Source: Flammeovirgaceae bacterium UBA2338 (GTDB lineage Bacteria; Bacteroidota; Bacteroidia; Cytophagales; Cyclobacteriaceae). Taken from it: a DNA stretch of 12,159 bases. A program made the translations under genes and the position numbers. Below, in pieces: positions 1 through 6,505 of this stretch. Positions within the stretch are counted from its first letter, which is position 1; each line of letters opens with the position of its first letter. The notes beneath the pieces are model-generated. The model did no database searches. It was not told the origin of the DNA and was given only the letters and a program-made list of their open reading frames with translations. The stretch is taken from NCBI GenBank assembly GCA_002344795.1, contig DDUM01000005.1, forward strand, positions 1-12,159. Reading direction: 5' to 3'.

Positions 1-2066
1 TTATCCGGGTAATCAATTTTATTCCACAACAGGTCTTTTGCCCTCTGACCTCCTATCCTACCCATGGTTTGAACTATCTTTATTAAAACCTGTGTATTAT
101 TATTGTATCTGTAAAAAGCATTTTCCAGAAGATTAAGGGTTTTTCCTCCGATCAATACCAATGCGCTCATGGCCTGATTTCCGAATAATGGATATTTCAA
201 ATTATCGATGAGTGCCATTATCACTTCATCGTTGTGCTTCTGTATTGCAGTTTTAATTGCCGTACTTCTTACGCTCGGAACCGAATCATTAAGTAGTTCC
301 ATTAAAAATGAAATATTCTCCTCAGCTGAAGAGTGGAGTAACAATTCTGCCGCATACTGACGATCTTCCTCTGAAGATGATCTTGTCAGTTTTTGAATTC
401 TTTGTTTTGTGATATCACCACTATTTTCCAATATTTGAGCAATATCCGTTTTGGTAAGAATGTTTTTATCCGATGATTTAGCCTGACTTGGATTCATCCT
501 AATTACATACCGATCAGAAACAGACAAGCCCTTGAGTTCATTCATTTTTCTTTGCGCATACTCACGTGCATCCTCTGCCTCATTCTTCATTAAATTATTT
601 ATCCATGTCGAAACTTGGGCGGGGTTGATCTTTTCCAATAATTTAAAGGAAAAAACAGCCTTAGAGGTATGGTTGGTACCCAGTAATGCTTCCAGCCTGC
701 TTGTGACCTGGCTATATCCAACTTCAAGTTTATCCTGCTGAAAGTCTGGCGTCTCTAATTTAGTCCGAATCTTATTTTTGTATCCATTGTACAACTTACC
801 TCCAACATAAAAGTAAGCCCCCACCAACAATAAAATAATTGCTGGTATCCACAATAAATTAAAGAAAGGGATGAGCGCAAAAAGGAAAATAGTAACACCC
901 GCTATAAATCTTCCTGATTCATTTACCACCCCCTCTACTTTTGCCTGAATCCCAAAACGCAAACGGTTATCGAGAGGGATAAACATAAGTTTAAACACAG
1001 GATTTTCCAGGGAGTCTCTTAACGTAGCATTAAACAATCGAGTCAATGCCATGAATAAGAAAAAGAAAATAAATGTAGTGGGGGTGAGTGCCAGGTCATA
1101 TCCAAAAACAACACCTGTAAATAGCGCACCAAGGGCAAAAATACCTACTATAACGGGTAGCACATATAGCGATACTTTTATACCATAGTTTCCAATGATT
1201 TTATCATTGACAAATGTTTGCATCACAAGGCTAAGAAAATAAATGCCACCATTGAAGTATGCCAGGAAGTTAGTCAGCTCACGCTGGTCCGGATACTGTT
1301 CATTTATCAAATCCTGAAAGGCATACTGGTTGAAAATAAAGGTGACCATTGATATCATGAGAAAGATACTCAACATCAGCACGTATGGATCTTTAAATAT
1401 CTTCCTAAAGGATGTCTCTTTCCTTACTGTGGCATCAAATTCACGAGGATCATTTTTAGTTAGGGGAAACCTAAATGAAATAATAATAAAAAGAATGGCT
1501 GCGAGAAGAATGCTAACAGTACAAACTATAAGATAATTGGATGTCTCAGCAAAAAAAACAGCGGTCAGCGGAATGAGAAAAAAGGCAAGAATAGATGCCA
1601 CCAATTGCCCCGTATCAATCCACCCTATTATTCTTTTGCTCTGGCGAAAATCGAATAGTCTTCCGAAAATACCCCAATAACACAACAGAAGCACGGCAGT
1701 CATTGGTCCGGTCAGGCAATACATTGTAAAAAGCACTTCATCATGGTAAGCAGGATCGCCATAATTATACATGATGTATACCACCAACGTAAAAAACACA
1801 ATAGTTAAAATACTGGAGGTGGTAAGTGTGCTAAACTTAATTCTATTTTGAAGGGATGAGAATATCAAGGTAGAAAGAATTCCAAACACCCCTGAGGCCA
1901 GAAAGGCCTGGTCTAGTTGATCACCTAATTGGTTAAGAAAGAGGGATTCAGCAGTTACTGTATAGGTAGCAATAAAGATACCCATAAAGAACCCTGTGCT
2001 CAGCATGAGTAGCACCTGTTGCTGCTCCTCGGGTCTTACATTCAGTACGGTAAGTACAGATTTCAT
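1..2066 (-). CDS. MFS/nucleotide-carrier-like transporter fused to HEAT repeats (C-terminus cut by window edge)
   Basis: The frame is open from an ATG at 2066 to the left edge, giving 688 codons with no stop. Residues about 10-430 are strongly hydrophobic with roughly twelve membrane segments (for example around 14-34, 50-70, 84-100, 150-170, 178-196, 228-245, 296-325, 329-345, 385-425). Residues about 430-540 form a charged linker. From about 550 to the edge are short paired helices of the HEAT type, including the turn-like motif DSVPSVRSTA near 594 and the segment GNQAMSALVLIGG at 629-641. The segment PVFKLMFIPLDNRLRFG at 356-372 resembles the MFS/ATP-ADP-carrier-like proteins with HEAT tails known in Bacteroidota. 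It would sit in the inner membrane with the repeats in the cytoplasm. The substrate cannot be read from the sequence. The gene lies downstream of the ompH terminator, so it probably has its own promoter, though I see no good TAnnTTTG. The family assignment comes from memory of such proteins; the architecture is seen directly. Confidence 0.82.
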   Translation of the reverse strand, partial: MKSVLTVLNVRPEEQQQVLLMLSTGFFMGIFIATYTVTAESLFLNQLGDQLDQAFLASGVFGILSTLIFSSLQNRIKFSTLTTSSILTIVFFTLVVYIMYNYGDPAYHDEVLFTMYCLTGPMTAVLLLCYWGIFGRLFDFRQSKRIIGWIDTGQLVASILAFFLIPLTAVFFAETSNYLIVCTVSILLAAILFIIISFRFPLTKNDPREFDATVRKETSFRKIFKDPYVLMLSIFLMISMVTFIFNQYAFQDLINEQYPDQRELTNFLAYFNGGIYFLSLVMQTFVNDKIIGNYGIKVSLYVLPVIVGIFALGALFTGVVFGYDLALTPTTFIFFFLFMALTRLFNATLRDSLENPVFKLMFIPLDNRLRFGIQAKVEGVVNESGRFIAGVTIFLFALIPFFNLLWIPAIILLLVGAYFYVGGKLYNGYKNKIRTKLETPDFQQDKLEVGYSQVTSRLEALLGTNHTSKAVFSFKLLEKINPAQVSTWINNLMKNEAEDAREYAQRKMNELKGLSVSDRYVIRMNPSQAKSSDKNILTKTDIAQILENSGDITKQRIQKLTRSSSEEDRQYAAELLLHSSAEENISFLMELLNDSVPSVRSTAIKTAIQKHNDEVIMALIDNLKYPLFGNQAMSALVLIGGKTLNLLENAFYRYNNNTQVLIKIVQTMGRIGGQRAKDLLWNKIDYPD

Positions 2067-2164
2067 CTTTCTTTATAGTCCTTACTTATTGATACGAGTC
2101 ATATACATGTGAATCTCTTAATCAACCAATAACCTGAAAATTAAAACATATCGATCAAAAAAGA

Positions 2165-2190
2165 AAAAGCCAGTATCTGAACTGGCTTTT
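2165..2190 (-). terminator. Rho-independent terminator of the ompH-like gene
   Basis: A perfect 10-base inverted repeat: AAAAGCCAGT at 2165-2174, a six-base loop, and ACTGGCTTTT at 2181-2190. Read on the minus strand the stem is followed by a T-rich run (CTTTTTTGATC), as expected for a terminator. It lies 27 bases past the stop of the chaperone gene and separates it from the transporter gene. Confidence 0.85.
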
Positions 2191-2216
2191 CAAATTGAAT
2201 TATCTACGCAATAATT

Positions 2217-2834
2217 CTACTTCACTTTAGTTGAGTCACTGGCTTGTGTCTTATCGCTATTATAGCCTTCATTCAACCCTACAATCACATCTTTGGTGAT
2301 ATCTATTGCATCGCCCGCGTAAAGTAGGTCACTTGTCAGATCAAACTTAAGAACTGCATGAATACCATTTTGAGTTCCGTACTCCTTAAGGTAGGCAGTA
2401 ATCCTATCGTATAATTCTTTATTGAATTTGTTCTCTTCGATCGCAAGTTCCTGGGCCAATCTTTCCTGATAAACCCTTAGGTTTTGTTGTTTCTTGGTCA
2501 AATCTTCCTCCACCGCCATAGCCTGTCCTCTTGTTAAATTACCAGCGGTGTTCTGATAAGATGTGATCTCACGTTGCAATCCCTGTGCGCGATTATTTAA
2601 GTCTGCATCCAATTTTTTACTCTTGGCTTCTAGTTTATCACGATTCACTTTATAAAATTCGTAATGAGTCAACACAGAATCTGCATTGATATACGCAATC
2701 CTTATATCCCCTTGCACCCCTGTATTACTGGCTTCAGGAGAGGGCGTGGATGTATTGCTGCTAAAATGGAGATAATATAGAACGGCCAATCCAACTGCCA
2801 GTACTACATTTATAATAATCGATACTTGCTTCAT
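2217..2834 (-). CDS. OmpH/Skp family periplasmic chaperone
   Basis: The protein has 205 residues. Residues 6-24 are a hydrophobic stretch that acts as a signal peptide or membrane anchor, followed by a Ser/Thr/Pro-rich spacer. Residues 44-60 (beginning DIRIAYINADSVL) match the start of the OmpH domain, where IAYIN.DSVL is the usual Bacteroidota form. A long charged, Gln-rich coiled coil runs from about 62 to 145, and the C-terminal strand region (HAVLKFDLTSDLLYAG, 159-174) fits the trimerisation core. Skp-like proteins hold unfolded outer-membrane proteins in the periplasm on the way to the BAM complex. No clear signal peptidase I site is visible, so it may stay membrane-anchored. The gene has its own promoter (2857-2890) and terminator (2165-2190), so it is probably monocistronic. 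The short acidic and Lys-rich tail after 190 is probably disordered. Confidence 0.88.
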   Translation of the reverse strand: MKQVSIIINVVLAVGLAVLYYLHFSSNTSTPSPEASNTGVQGDIRIAYINADSVLTHYEFYKVNRDKLEAKSKKLDADLNNRAQGLQREITSYQNTAGNLTRGQAMAVEEDLTKKQQNLRVYQERLAQELAIEENKFNKELYDRITAYLKEYGTQNGIHAVLKFDLTSDLLYAGDAIDITKDVIVGLNEGYNSDKTQASDSTKVK

Positions 2835-2856
2835 GTTATTCTTAATGTTAAGGCCG

Positions 2857-2890
2857 CAAATATATACGAGTATCCCCGATATTGAAGCAA
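2857..2890 (-). promoter_or_regulatory. Bacteroidota-type promoter for the ompH-like gene
   Basis: On the minus strand TATATTTG (2857-2864) is a perfect match to the -7 consensus TAnnTTTG, with TTG (2888-2890) 23 bases upstream as the -33 element. The expected start of transcription is near 2850, leaving a leader of about 15 bases before the ATG at 2834. Confidence 0.72.
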
Positions 2891-2900
2891 TATGATGGGG
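2874..2900. repeat. Inverted repeat over the ompH -33 region (possible operator)
   Basis: ATATTG (2879-2884) and CAATAT (2888-2893) are perfect complements around a three-base centre, flanked by CCCC (2874-2877) and GGGG (2897-2900). The dyad covers the -33 TTG and part of the promoter spacer, so it is well placed for a repressor or could fold in RNA. The role is inference. Confidence 0.45.
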
Positions 2901-2930
2901 TAGATTTTATAATAATCCATCATTTCCCAC

Positions 2931-2946
2931 TATACGAGTGAGTATA
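2931..2946. repeat. Short inverted repeat in the ompH/peptidase divergent region
   Basis: TATAC (2931-2935) and GTATA (2942-2946) flank six bases. The left half overlaps TATACGAGT, a 9-base word also found at 2863-2871 beside the ompH -7 element. Such short arms are common in AT-rich DNA, so this alone is weak. Confidence 0.3.
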
Positions 2947-2975
2947 TCAGACCGAAATGATATCCTTCTTTCAAC

Positions 2976-3005
2976 TTGACATTATGAATTTAAAATCAGT
3001 CTTTG
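2976..3005 (+). promoter_or_regulatory. Weak candidate promoter of the M28 peptidase gene
   Basis: TTG at 2976-2978 is followed after 19 bases by AGTCTTTG (2998-3005). This keeps TTTG of the -7 consensus but not the leading TA. The position is right, about 20 bases before the ATG at 3025. The match is imperfect. Confidence 0.3.
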
Positions 3006-3024
3006 CTATTGTAAATATTATATT

Positions 3025-4389
3025 ATGAAATCAAGCTATCTGTTAATTCTTGCGACCCTGGTCACATTTATTCAATGTACATCCCCTGAAAAGGAAAAGG
3101 ATAAAACCCAATTGGATCTTCAGATTGCTGAGATGATAAAGCAGATTTCAGCCGATAGTATAAAAAGCCATGTTGAACATATGGTGAGTTTTGAAACCAG
3201 ACATTCACTCAGTGATACAGTAAGTGATGATAGGGGAATAGGAGCGGCAAGAAGATGGGTGGCTTCCAAGTTTCTTCAATTCCGCCAACAATCCAATGCG
3301 AACATGACTGTGGAACTTGACCCCTACATTATTGAAGGTGGTTCATCGCGGGTTCCCTATGCAGTGACTATGAAGAATGTAGTTGCCACCTTAAAAGGAA
3401 CTGATCCCAATGATGACAGAGTAATCTTAATTAGTGGGCACCTTGATTCAAGAAACAGTGACCCACTTGATAGCATTAATGCGGCACCGGGAGCCAATGA
3501 CGATGCCTCTGGCGTTGCCGTTGTTATTGAATTGGCAAGGGTATTATCTCAGCATCAGTATCCCTGTACGCTCATCTTTATGGCCGTGCAAGGTGAAGAA
3601 CAGGGGCTGTTGGGAGCTCGCCATATGGCTGTAAAGATGAGACAGGAAAACGTCAACCTCATCGCTATGCTGAACAACGACATTGTGGGCAACTCTGTCG
3701 CTAGTGAAACCAACGACAAAAATGACAAGACCATTCGCATATTCAGTGAAATGATACCCGCCATTGAAAGTGAACAGGATACAAAAAACAGGGCTGCCAT
3801 GAAATCTGAAAACGATAGCCCATCCCGTCAGTTGGCGAGATACATTAAAGAAACAGGAGAGGCATATGACTTTGGCTTTTCAGCCACTATCAACATGAGA
3901 CCAGATCGGTTTTTGCGTGGTGGAGACCATACCCCCTTTCTTCAAAATGGCTATACCGCTGTTAGATTTACAGTATTTAATGAGAATTACACTCAACAAC
4001 ACCAAAACGTTCGCGATGAGGATGGCATTGAATATGGTGATAAAATTAAGTTTATGGACTTTGATTATGCAGCCAATGTGGCCAGGATGAACCTCGCAAC
4101 AATGGCATCATTGGCCAAGGCTCCGACAGCACCTGTCAGCGTGAACATGCAGGTTACCCTGAGCAATATCACCTATCTGTCGTGGGAGGCTCCGATCAGT
4201 GGTCCAAAAGTCAAAGGGTATAACGTCCTCATCAGAGAAACATACCAACCTTTTTGGGAAAAGAAGATCTATGTTGAAGACACCAAAGTAGAACTCCCCT
4301 ACTCTAAAGACAATTACTTCTTTGCCGTTCAGGCCGTTGGAGAGGAAGGCCACCTAAGTCAGATTGTGATACCAGTGCCAAAGAGGTAA
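3025..4389 (+). CDS. Lipoprotein M28 family zinc peptidase with C-terminal fibronectin-III-like domain
   Basis: The protein has 454 residues. Residues 1-18 look like a lipoprotein signal peptide ending at Cys18 (TFIQC), although Gln before the Cys is unusual. The mature N-terminus is rich in Glu, Lys and Asp, possibly a surface-export signal of the Bacteroidota kind. The M28 catalytic set is complete: H139 and D141 (SGHLDS), D159 (GANDDASG), the E191-E192 pair (GEEQGLLGA), D219 (NNDIVG) and H302 (GGDHTPF). The domain therefore should bind two zincs and act as an aminopeptidase or carboxypeptidase. Residues about 365-454 form a beta-rich fibronectin-III-like domain (LSWEAP, GYNVLIRET, FFAVQAV). 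It is probably tethered to the envelope and trims peptides for nutrition. The gene is divergent from ompH and convergent with the carbonic-anhydrase-like gene, four bases apart. Substrate is not predictable. Confidence 0.88.
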   Translation: MKSSYLLILATLVTFIQCTSPEKEKDKTQLDLQIAEMIKQISADSIKSHVEHMVSFETRHSLSDTVSDDRGIGAARRWVASKFLQFRQQSNANMTVELDPYIIEGGSSRVPYAVTMKNVVATLKGTDPNDDRVILISGHLDSRNSDPLDSINAAPGANDDASGVAVVIELARVLSQHQYPCTLIFMAVQGEEQGLLGARHMAVKMRQENVNLIAMLNNDIVGNSVASETNDKNDKTIRIFSEMIPAIESEQDTKNRAAMKSENDSPSRQLARYIKETGEAYDFGFSATINMRPDRFLRGGDHTPFLQNGYTAVRFTVFNENYTQQHQNVRDEDGIEYGDKIKFMDFDYAANVARMNLATMASLAKAPTAPVSVNMQVTLSNITYLSWEAPISGPKVKGYNVLIRETYQPFWEKKIYVEDTKVELPYSKDNYFFAVQAVGEEGHLSQIVIPVPKR

Positions 4390-4403
4390 CAATTTACTCT
4401 TTG
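4379..4403. terminator. Small hairpin joining two convergent stop codons
   Basis: CAAAGAG (4379-4385) pairs with CTCTTTG (4397-4403). After a bulged G at 4386, TAA (4387-4389) pairs with TTA (4394-4396), leaving a four-base loop. These two triplets are the stop codons of the peptidase (plus) and the gamma-carbonic-anhydrase-like gene (minus). It may serve as a weak bidirectional terminator, but there is no strong T run. Confidence 0.4.
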
Positions 4404-4906
4404 AACCATTCTGCATACATCGGATAGTTTTTGGCCGTTCGACCAATCACCGCAGTCATTTCGGTGCTAATGTCTTTCACCTTTTTGGCGGGCATACCCG
4501 CATAAATAGTCCCCGATTCTACCCTGGTGCCTGCAAGTACAACAGCGCCTGCAGCCACTACGGATCCCTGGCCTATAACAGCACCATCCATTACGATGGC
4601 CCCCATGCCAATCAAAACGTTATCCTCTATTGTGCAGCCATGGACAACCGCTGTATGCCCCACAGAAACATTATTACCAATTATGGTTTTGGATCTCTCA
4701 TAAGTACAATGAATCACTGCACCATCCTGAATATTAGTATTATTTCCAATTGTAATTGTGTTAACATCACCCCTCACCACCGCATTGAACCACACAGTAC
4801 AATTATCTCCCATTGTCACATCACCAACTACAACCGCATTTTCTGCTAAAAAGCAATTATCTCCCATTTGAGGTGTAAACCCACGTATCGATTTAATAAT
4901 GGCCAT
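4394..4906 (-). CDS. Gamma-carbonic-anhydrase-like hexapeptide-repeat protein (YrdA/PaaY type)
   Basis: The protein has 170 residues, the usual length for this family, and is made mostly of [LIV]-G-x4 hexapeptide repeats that fold as a left-handed beta helix (about 20-135), then a C-terminal helix. The three zinc histidines are H66 (DGAVIHCT), H84 and H89 (VGHTAVVHG). R46 and D48 of the RGD motif and Q60-D61 that shape the trimer active site are present. It lacks a signal peptide, so it is cytoplasmic. Relatives include carbonic anhydrases, PaaY thioesterase and proteins without known activity, so the reaction is uncertain. It has its own strong promoter, divergent from miaB. Confidence 0.87.
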   Translation of the reverse strand: MAIIKSIRGFTPQMGDNCFLAENAVVVGDVTMGDNCTVWFNAVVRGDVNTITIGNNTNIQDGAVIHCTYERSKTIIGNNVSVGHTAVVHGCTIEDNVLIGMGAIVMDGAVIGQGSVVAAGAVVLAGTRVESGTIYAGMPAKKVKDISTEMTAVIGRTAKNYPMYAEWFKE

Positions 4907-4923
4907 TTTTCAAGAATTTGAGG

Positions 4924-4955
4924 CAAAAGTACGATAAGCAGCGAATTCCAATCAA
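4924..4955 (-). promoter_or_regulatory. Promoter of the gamma-carbonic-anhydrase-like gene
   Basis: On the minus strand TACTTTTG (4924-4931) is a perfect TAnnTTTG. Two TTG triplets upstream, at 4949-4951 (17-base spacing) and 4953-4955 (21-base spacing), could serve as -33. The -7 lies 18 bases before the ATG at 4906. Confidence 0.72.
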
Positions 4956-5015
4956 AAAAAGCTTATTTCCTCATTAAGAACATGACAAGATGTCACTTTA
5001 AAAGACTAAAAACAC

Positions 5016-5023
5016 TAAATTTG
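5016..5023 (+). promoter_or_regulatory. -7 promoter element of the miaB operon; decides the miaB start
   Basis: TAAATTTG (5016-5023) is a perfect TAnnTTTG, with an expected transcription start near 5029. No TTG lies at the ideal distance upstream, so the -33 half is weak. Because this element lies downstream of the ATG at 4982, an mRNA from it can only be translated from the ATGs at 5033 or 5042. Confidence 0.62.
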
Positions 5024-5041
5024 CGTGCTCAAATGGGGAAC

Positions 5042-6496
5042 ATGAAGGATTTAATACAGGATTTGGATGTAATTGATGCTGCTGGAGTGGAGCAGTGTGA
5101 GGTAAAGGTGACCCAGGATACCCATTCTGGACAAACCAGGAAATTGTATATCGAAAGCTACGGTTGCCAGATGAACTTTTCAGACAGCGAAATAGTAGCT
5201 TCTATTTTGGCAAAAGAAGGATATGATACCACTTCTGATATTGATCAGGCAGACATTATTTTTTTAAATACGTGCTCTATCCGAGAAAAAGCAGAGCAAA
5301 CCATAAGGCATCGGCTAAAACATATCCATGGTTTCAAAAAGCGTAAACCTGAACTGTTAGTAGGCGTACTGGGATGCATGGCCGAGCGGTTGAAAACCAA
5401 TTTACTGGAAGAAGAAAAGATTGTCGATCTGGTAGCGGGGCCAGATGCCTATCGGGATTTACCTAAACTAATTCATCGGGTTGACGATGGTCAGAAAGCC
5501 GTTAACACTTTTCTATCGCGCGAAGAAACATATGCAGATATAAGCCCTGTACGGCTCAACTCAAATGGTGTTACTGCATTTGTTTCCATCATGCGAGGAT
5601 GCGACAACATGTGCTCCTTTTGTGTGGTTCCTTTTACCAGAGGCAGAGAACGCAGCAGAGACCCCCACTCTATCGTTGCAGAAACTCAAACATTGTTCGA
5701 TCAGGGATTTCGGGAAGTCACTTTGCTTGGACAAAACGTAGACAGCTACAAATGGAGTGAAGAGGAAAATAATAAAGCGCGAATTGAGAAAAATAGAGTG
5801 AGTAAGATCATCAACTTTGCCAATCTGCTGGAGATGGTGGCCAAAATACACCCTGATTTAAGAATTCGTTTCTCCACTTCACACCCCAAAGACATTACAG
5901 ACGAGGTACTGCATACTATGGCCAGGTATGAAAACATTTGCAAAAACATTCACCTTCCTGTTCAGAGTGGCAACAGCAGAATACTTGAGCTCATGAACAG
6001 AGGCTATACCAGAGAATGGTACCTCGACAGGGTTAACAAAATAAGAGAGATACTTGGTGAGGACTGCGGTATATCCTCTGATATGATCATTGGATTTTGT
6101 TCGGAGACGGAAGAGGAGCATCAGGATACACTTAGCCTTATGGACATTGTGGAGTATGACTTTGCTTATATGTTCTATTACTCTGAGCGCCCAGGAACTC
6201 TCGCAGCAAAAAAACTGACAGACGATGTTCCATTAGAGGTGAAAAAGAGAAGACTGGATGAAATTATTCGAAAGCAGAGACTACACGCTGAAAAAAGCAA
6301 CAAGGCAGATGTAGGTAAAGTGTATAAAATATTAATTGAAGGAACCTCCAAAAAGTCTGAGAAGCACCTGCAAGGGCGCAGTTCAAACAATAAAGTGGCA
6401 GTGTTTGAAGCCCAAAACAAAAACAAAGGCGATTATGTCAATGTTTTAATAACAGAATGCACAGGAGGAACATTATTGGGTAAGATAGTAGCGTAA
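5042..6496 (+). CDS. miaB: tRNA-2-methylthio-N6-dimethylallyladenosine synthase MiaB
   Basis: This radical-SAM methylthiotransferase adds a methylthio group to i6A37 of tRNAs reading UNN codons. Taken from the ATG at 5042 it has 484 residues. The N-terminal UPF0004 domain holds the auxiliary-cluster cysteines C42 (YGCQMNFSDSE), C78 (NTCSIREKAE) and C112 (LGCMAE), with spacings of 36 and 34 as in E. coli MiaB. The radical-SAM motif CxxxCxxC is C187, C191 and C194 (RGCDNMCSFCVVPFTRGRE). A TRAM RNA-binding domain occupies about 420-484. The frame is open back to an ATG at 4982 (504 codons), but a perfect -7 element lies inside that extension and its residues do not resemble MiaB N-termini. MGNM at 5033 is the other possible start. 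It is the first gene of the operon, ending nine bases before the sigma-54 activator. Confidence 0.95.
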   Translation: MKDLIQDLDVIDAAGVEQCEVKVTQDTHSGQTRKLYIESYGCQMNFSDSEIVASILAKEGYDTTSDIDQADIIFLNTCSIREKAEQTIRHRLKHIHGFKKRKPELLVGVLGCMAERLKTNLLEEEKIVDLVAGPDAYRDLPKLIHRVDDGQKAVNTFLSREETYADISPVRLNSNGVTAFVSIMRGCDNMCSFCVVPFTRGRERSRDPHSIVAETQTLFDQGFREVTLLGQNVDSYKWSEEENNKARIEKNRVSKIINFANLLEMVAKIHPDLRIRFSTSHPKDITDEVLHTMARYENICKNIHLPVQSGNSRILELMNRGYTREWYLDRVNKIREILGEDCGISSDMIIGFCSETEEEHQDTLSLMDIVEYDFAYMFYYSERPGTLAAKKLTDDVPLEVKKRRLDEIIRKQRLHAEKSNKADVGKVYKILIEGTSKKSEKHLQGRSSNNKVAVFEAQNKNKGDYVNVLITECTGGTLLGKIVA

Positions 6497-6505
6497 GAAA
6501 GAATT

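Noticed and set aside
532..1536. Two plus-strand frames of about 69 codons inside the transporter gene
   Set aside because: They lie antisense to an unbroken 688-codon frame and show no motif.
2165..2190. Terminator-like hairpin considered as part of a mobile repeat, because ACTGGCTTTT recurs at 9712-9721
   Set aside because: Only the 10-base terminator half is shared and both copies sit after genes; this is explained by terminator function.
4640..4849. Plus-strand frame antisense to the carbonic-anhydrase-like gene
   Set aside because: The minus strand encodes a complete hexapeptide protein with all three zinc histidines; the antisense product is only a His/Ile/Asn-rich shadow.
5561..6426. 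Several minus-strand frames of 67-96 codons inside miaB
   Set aside because: They overlap each other and the conserved MiaB core, and lack promoters or recognisable motifs.
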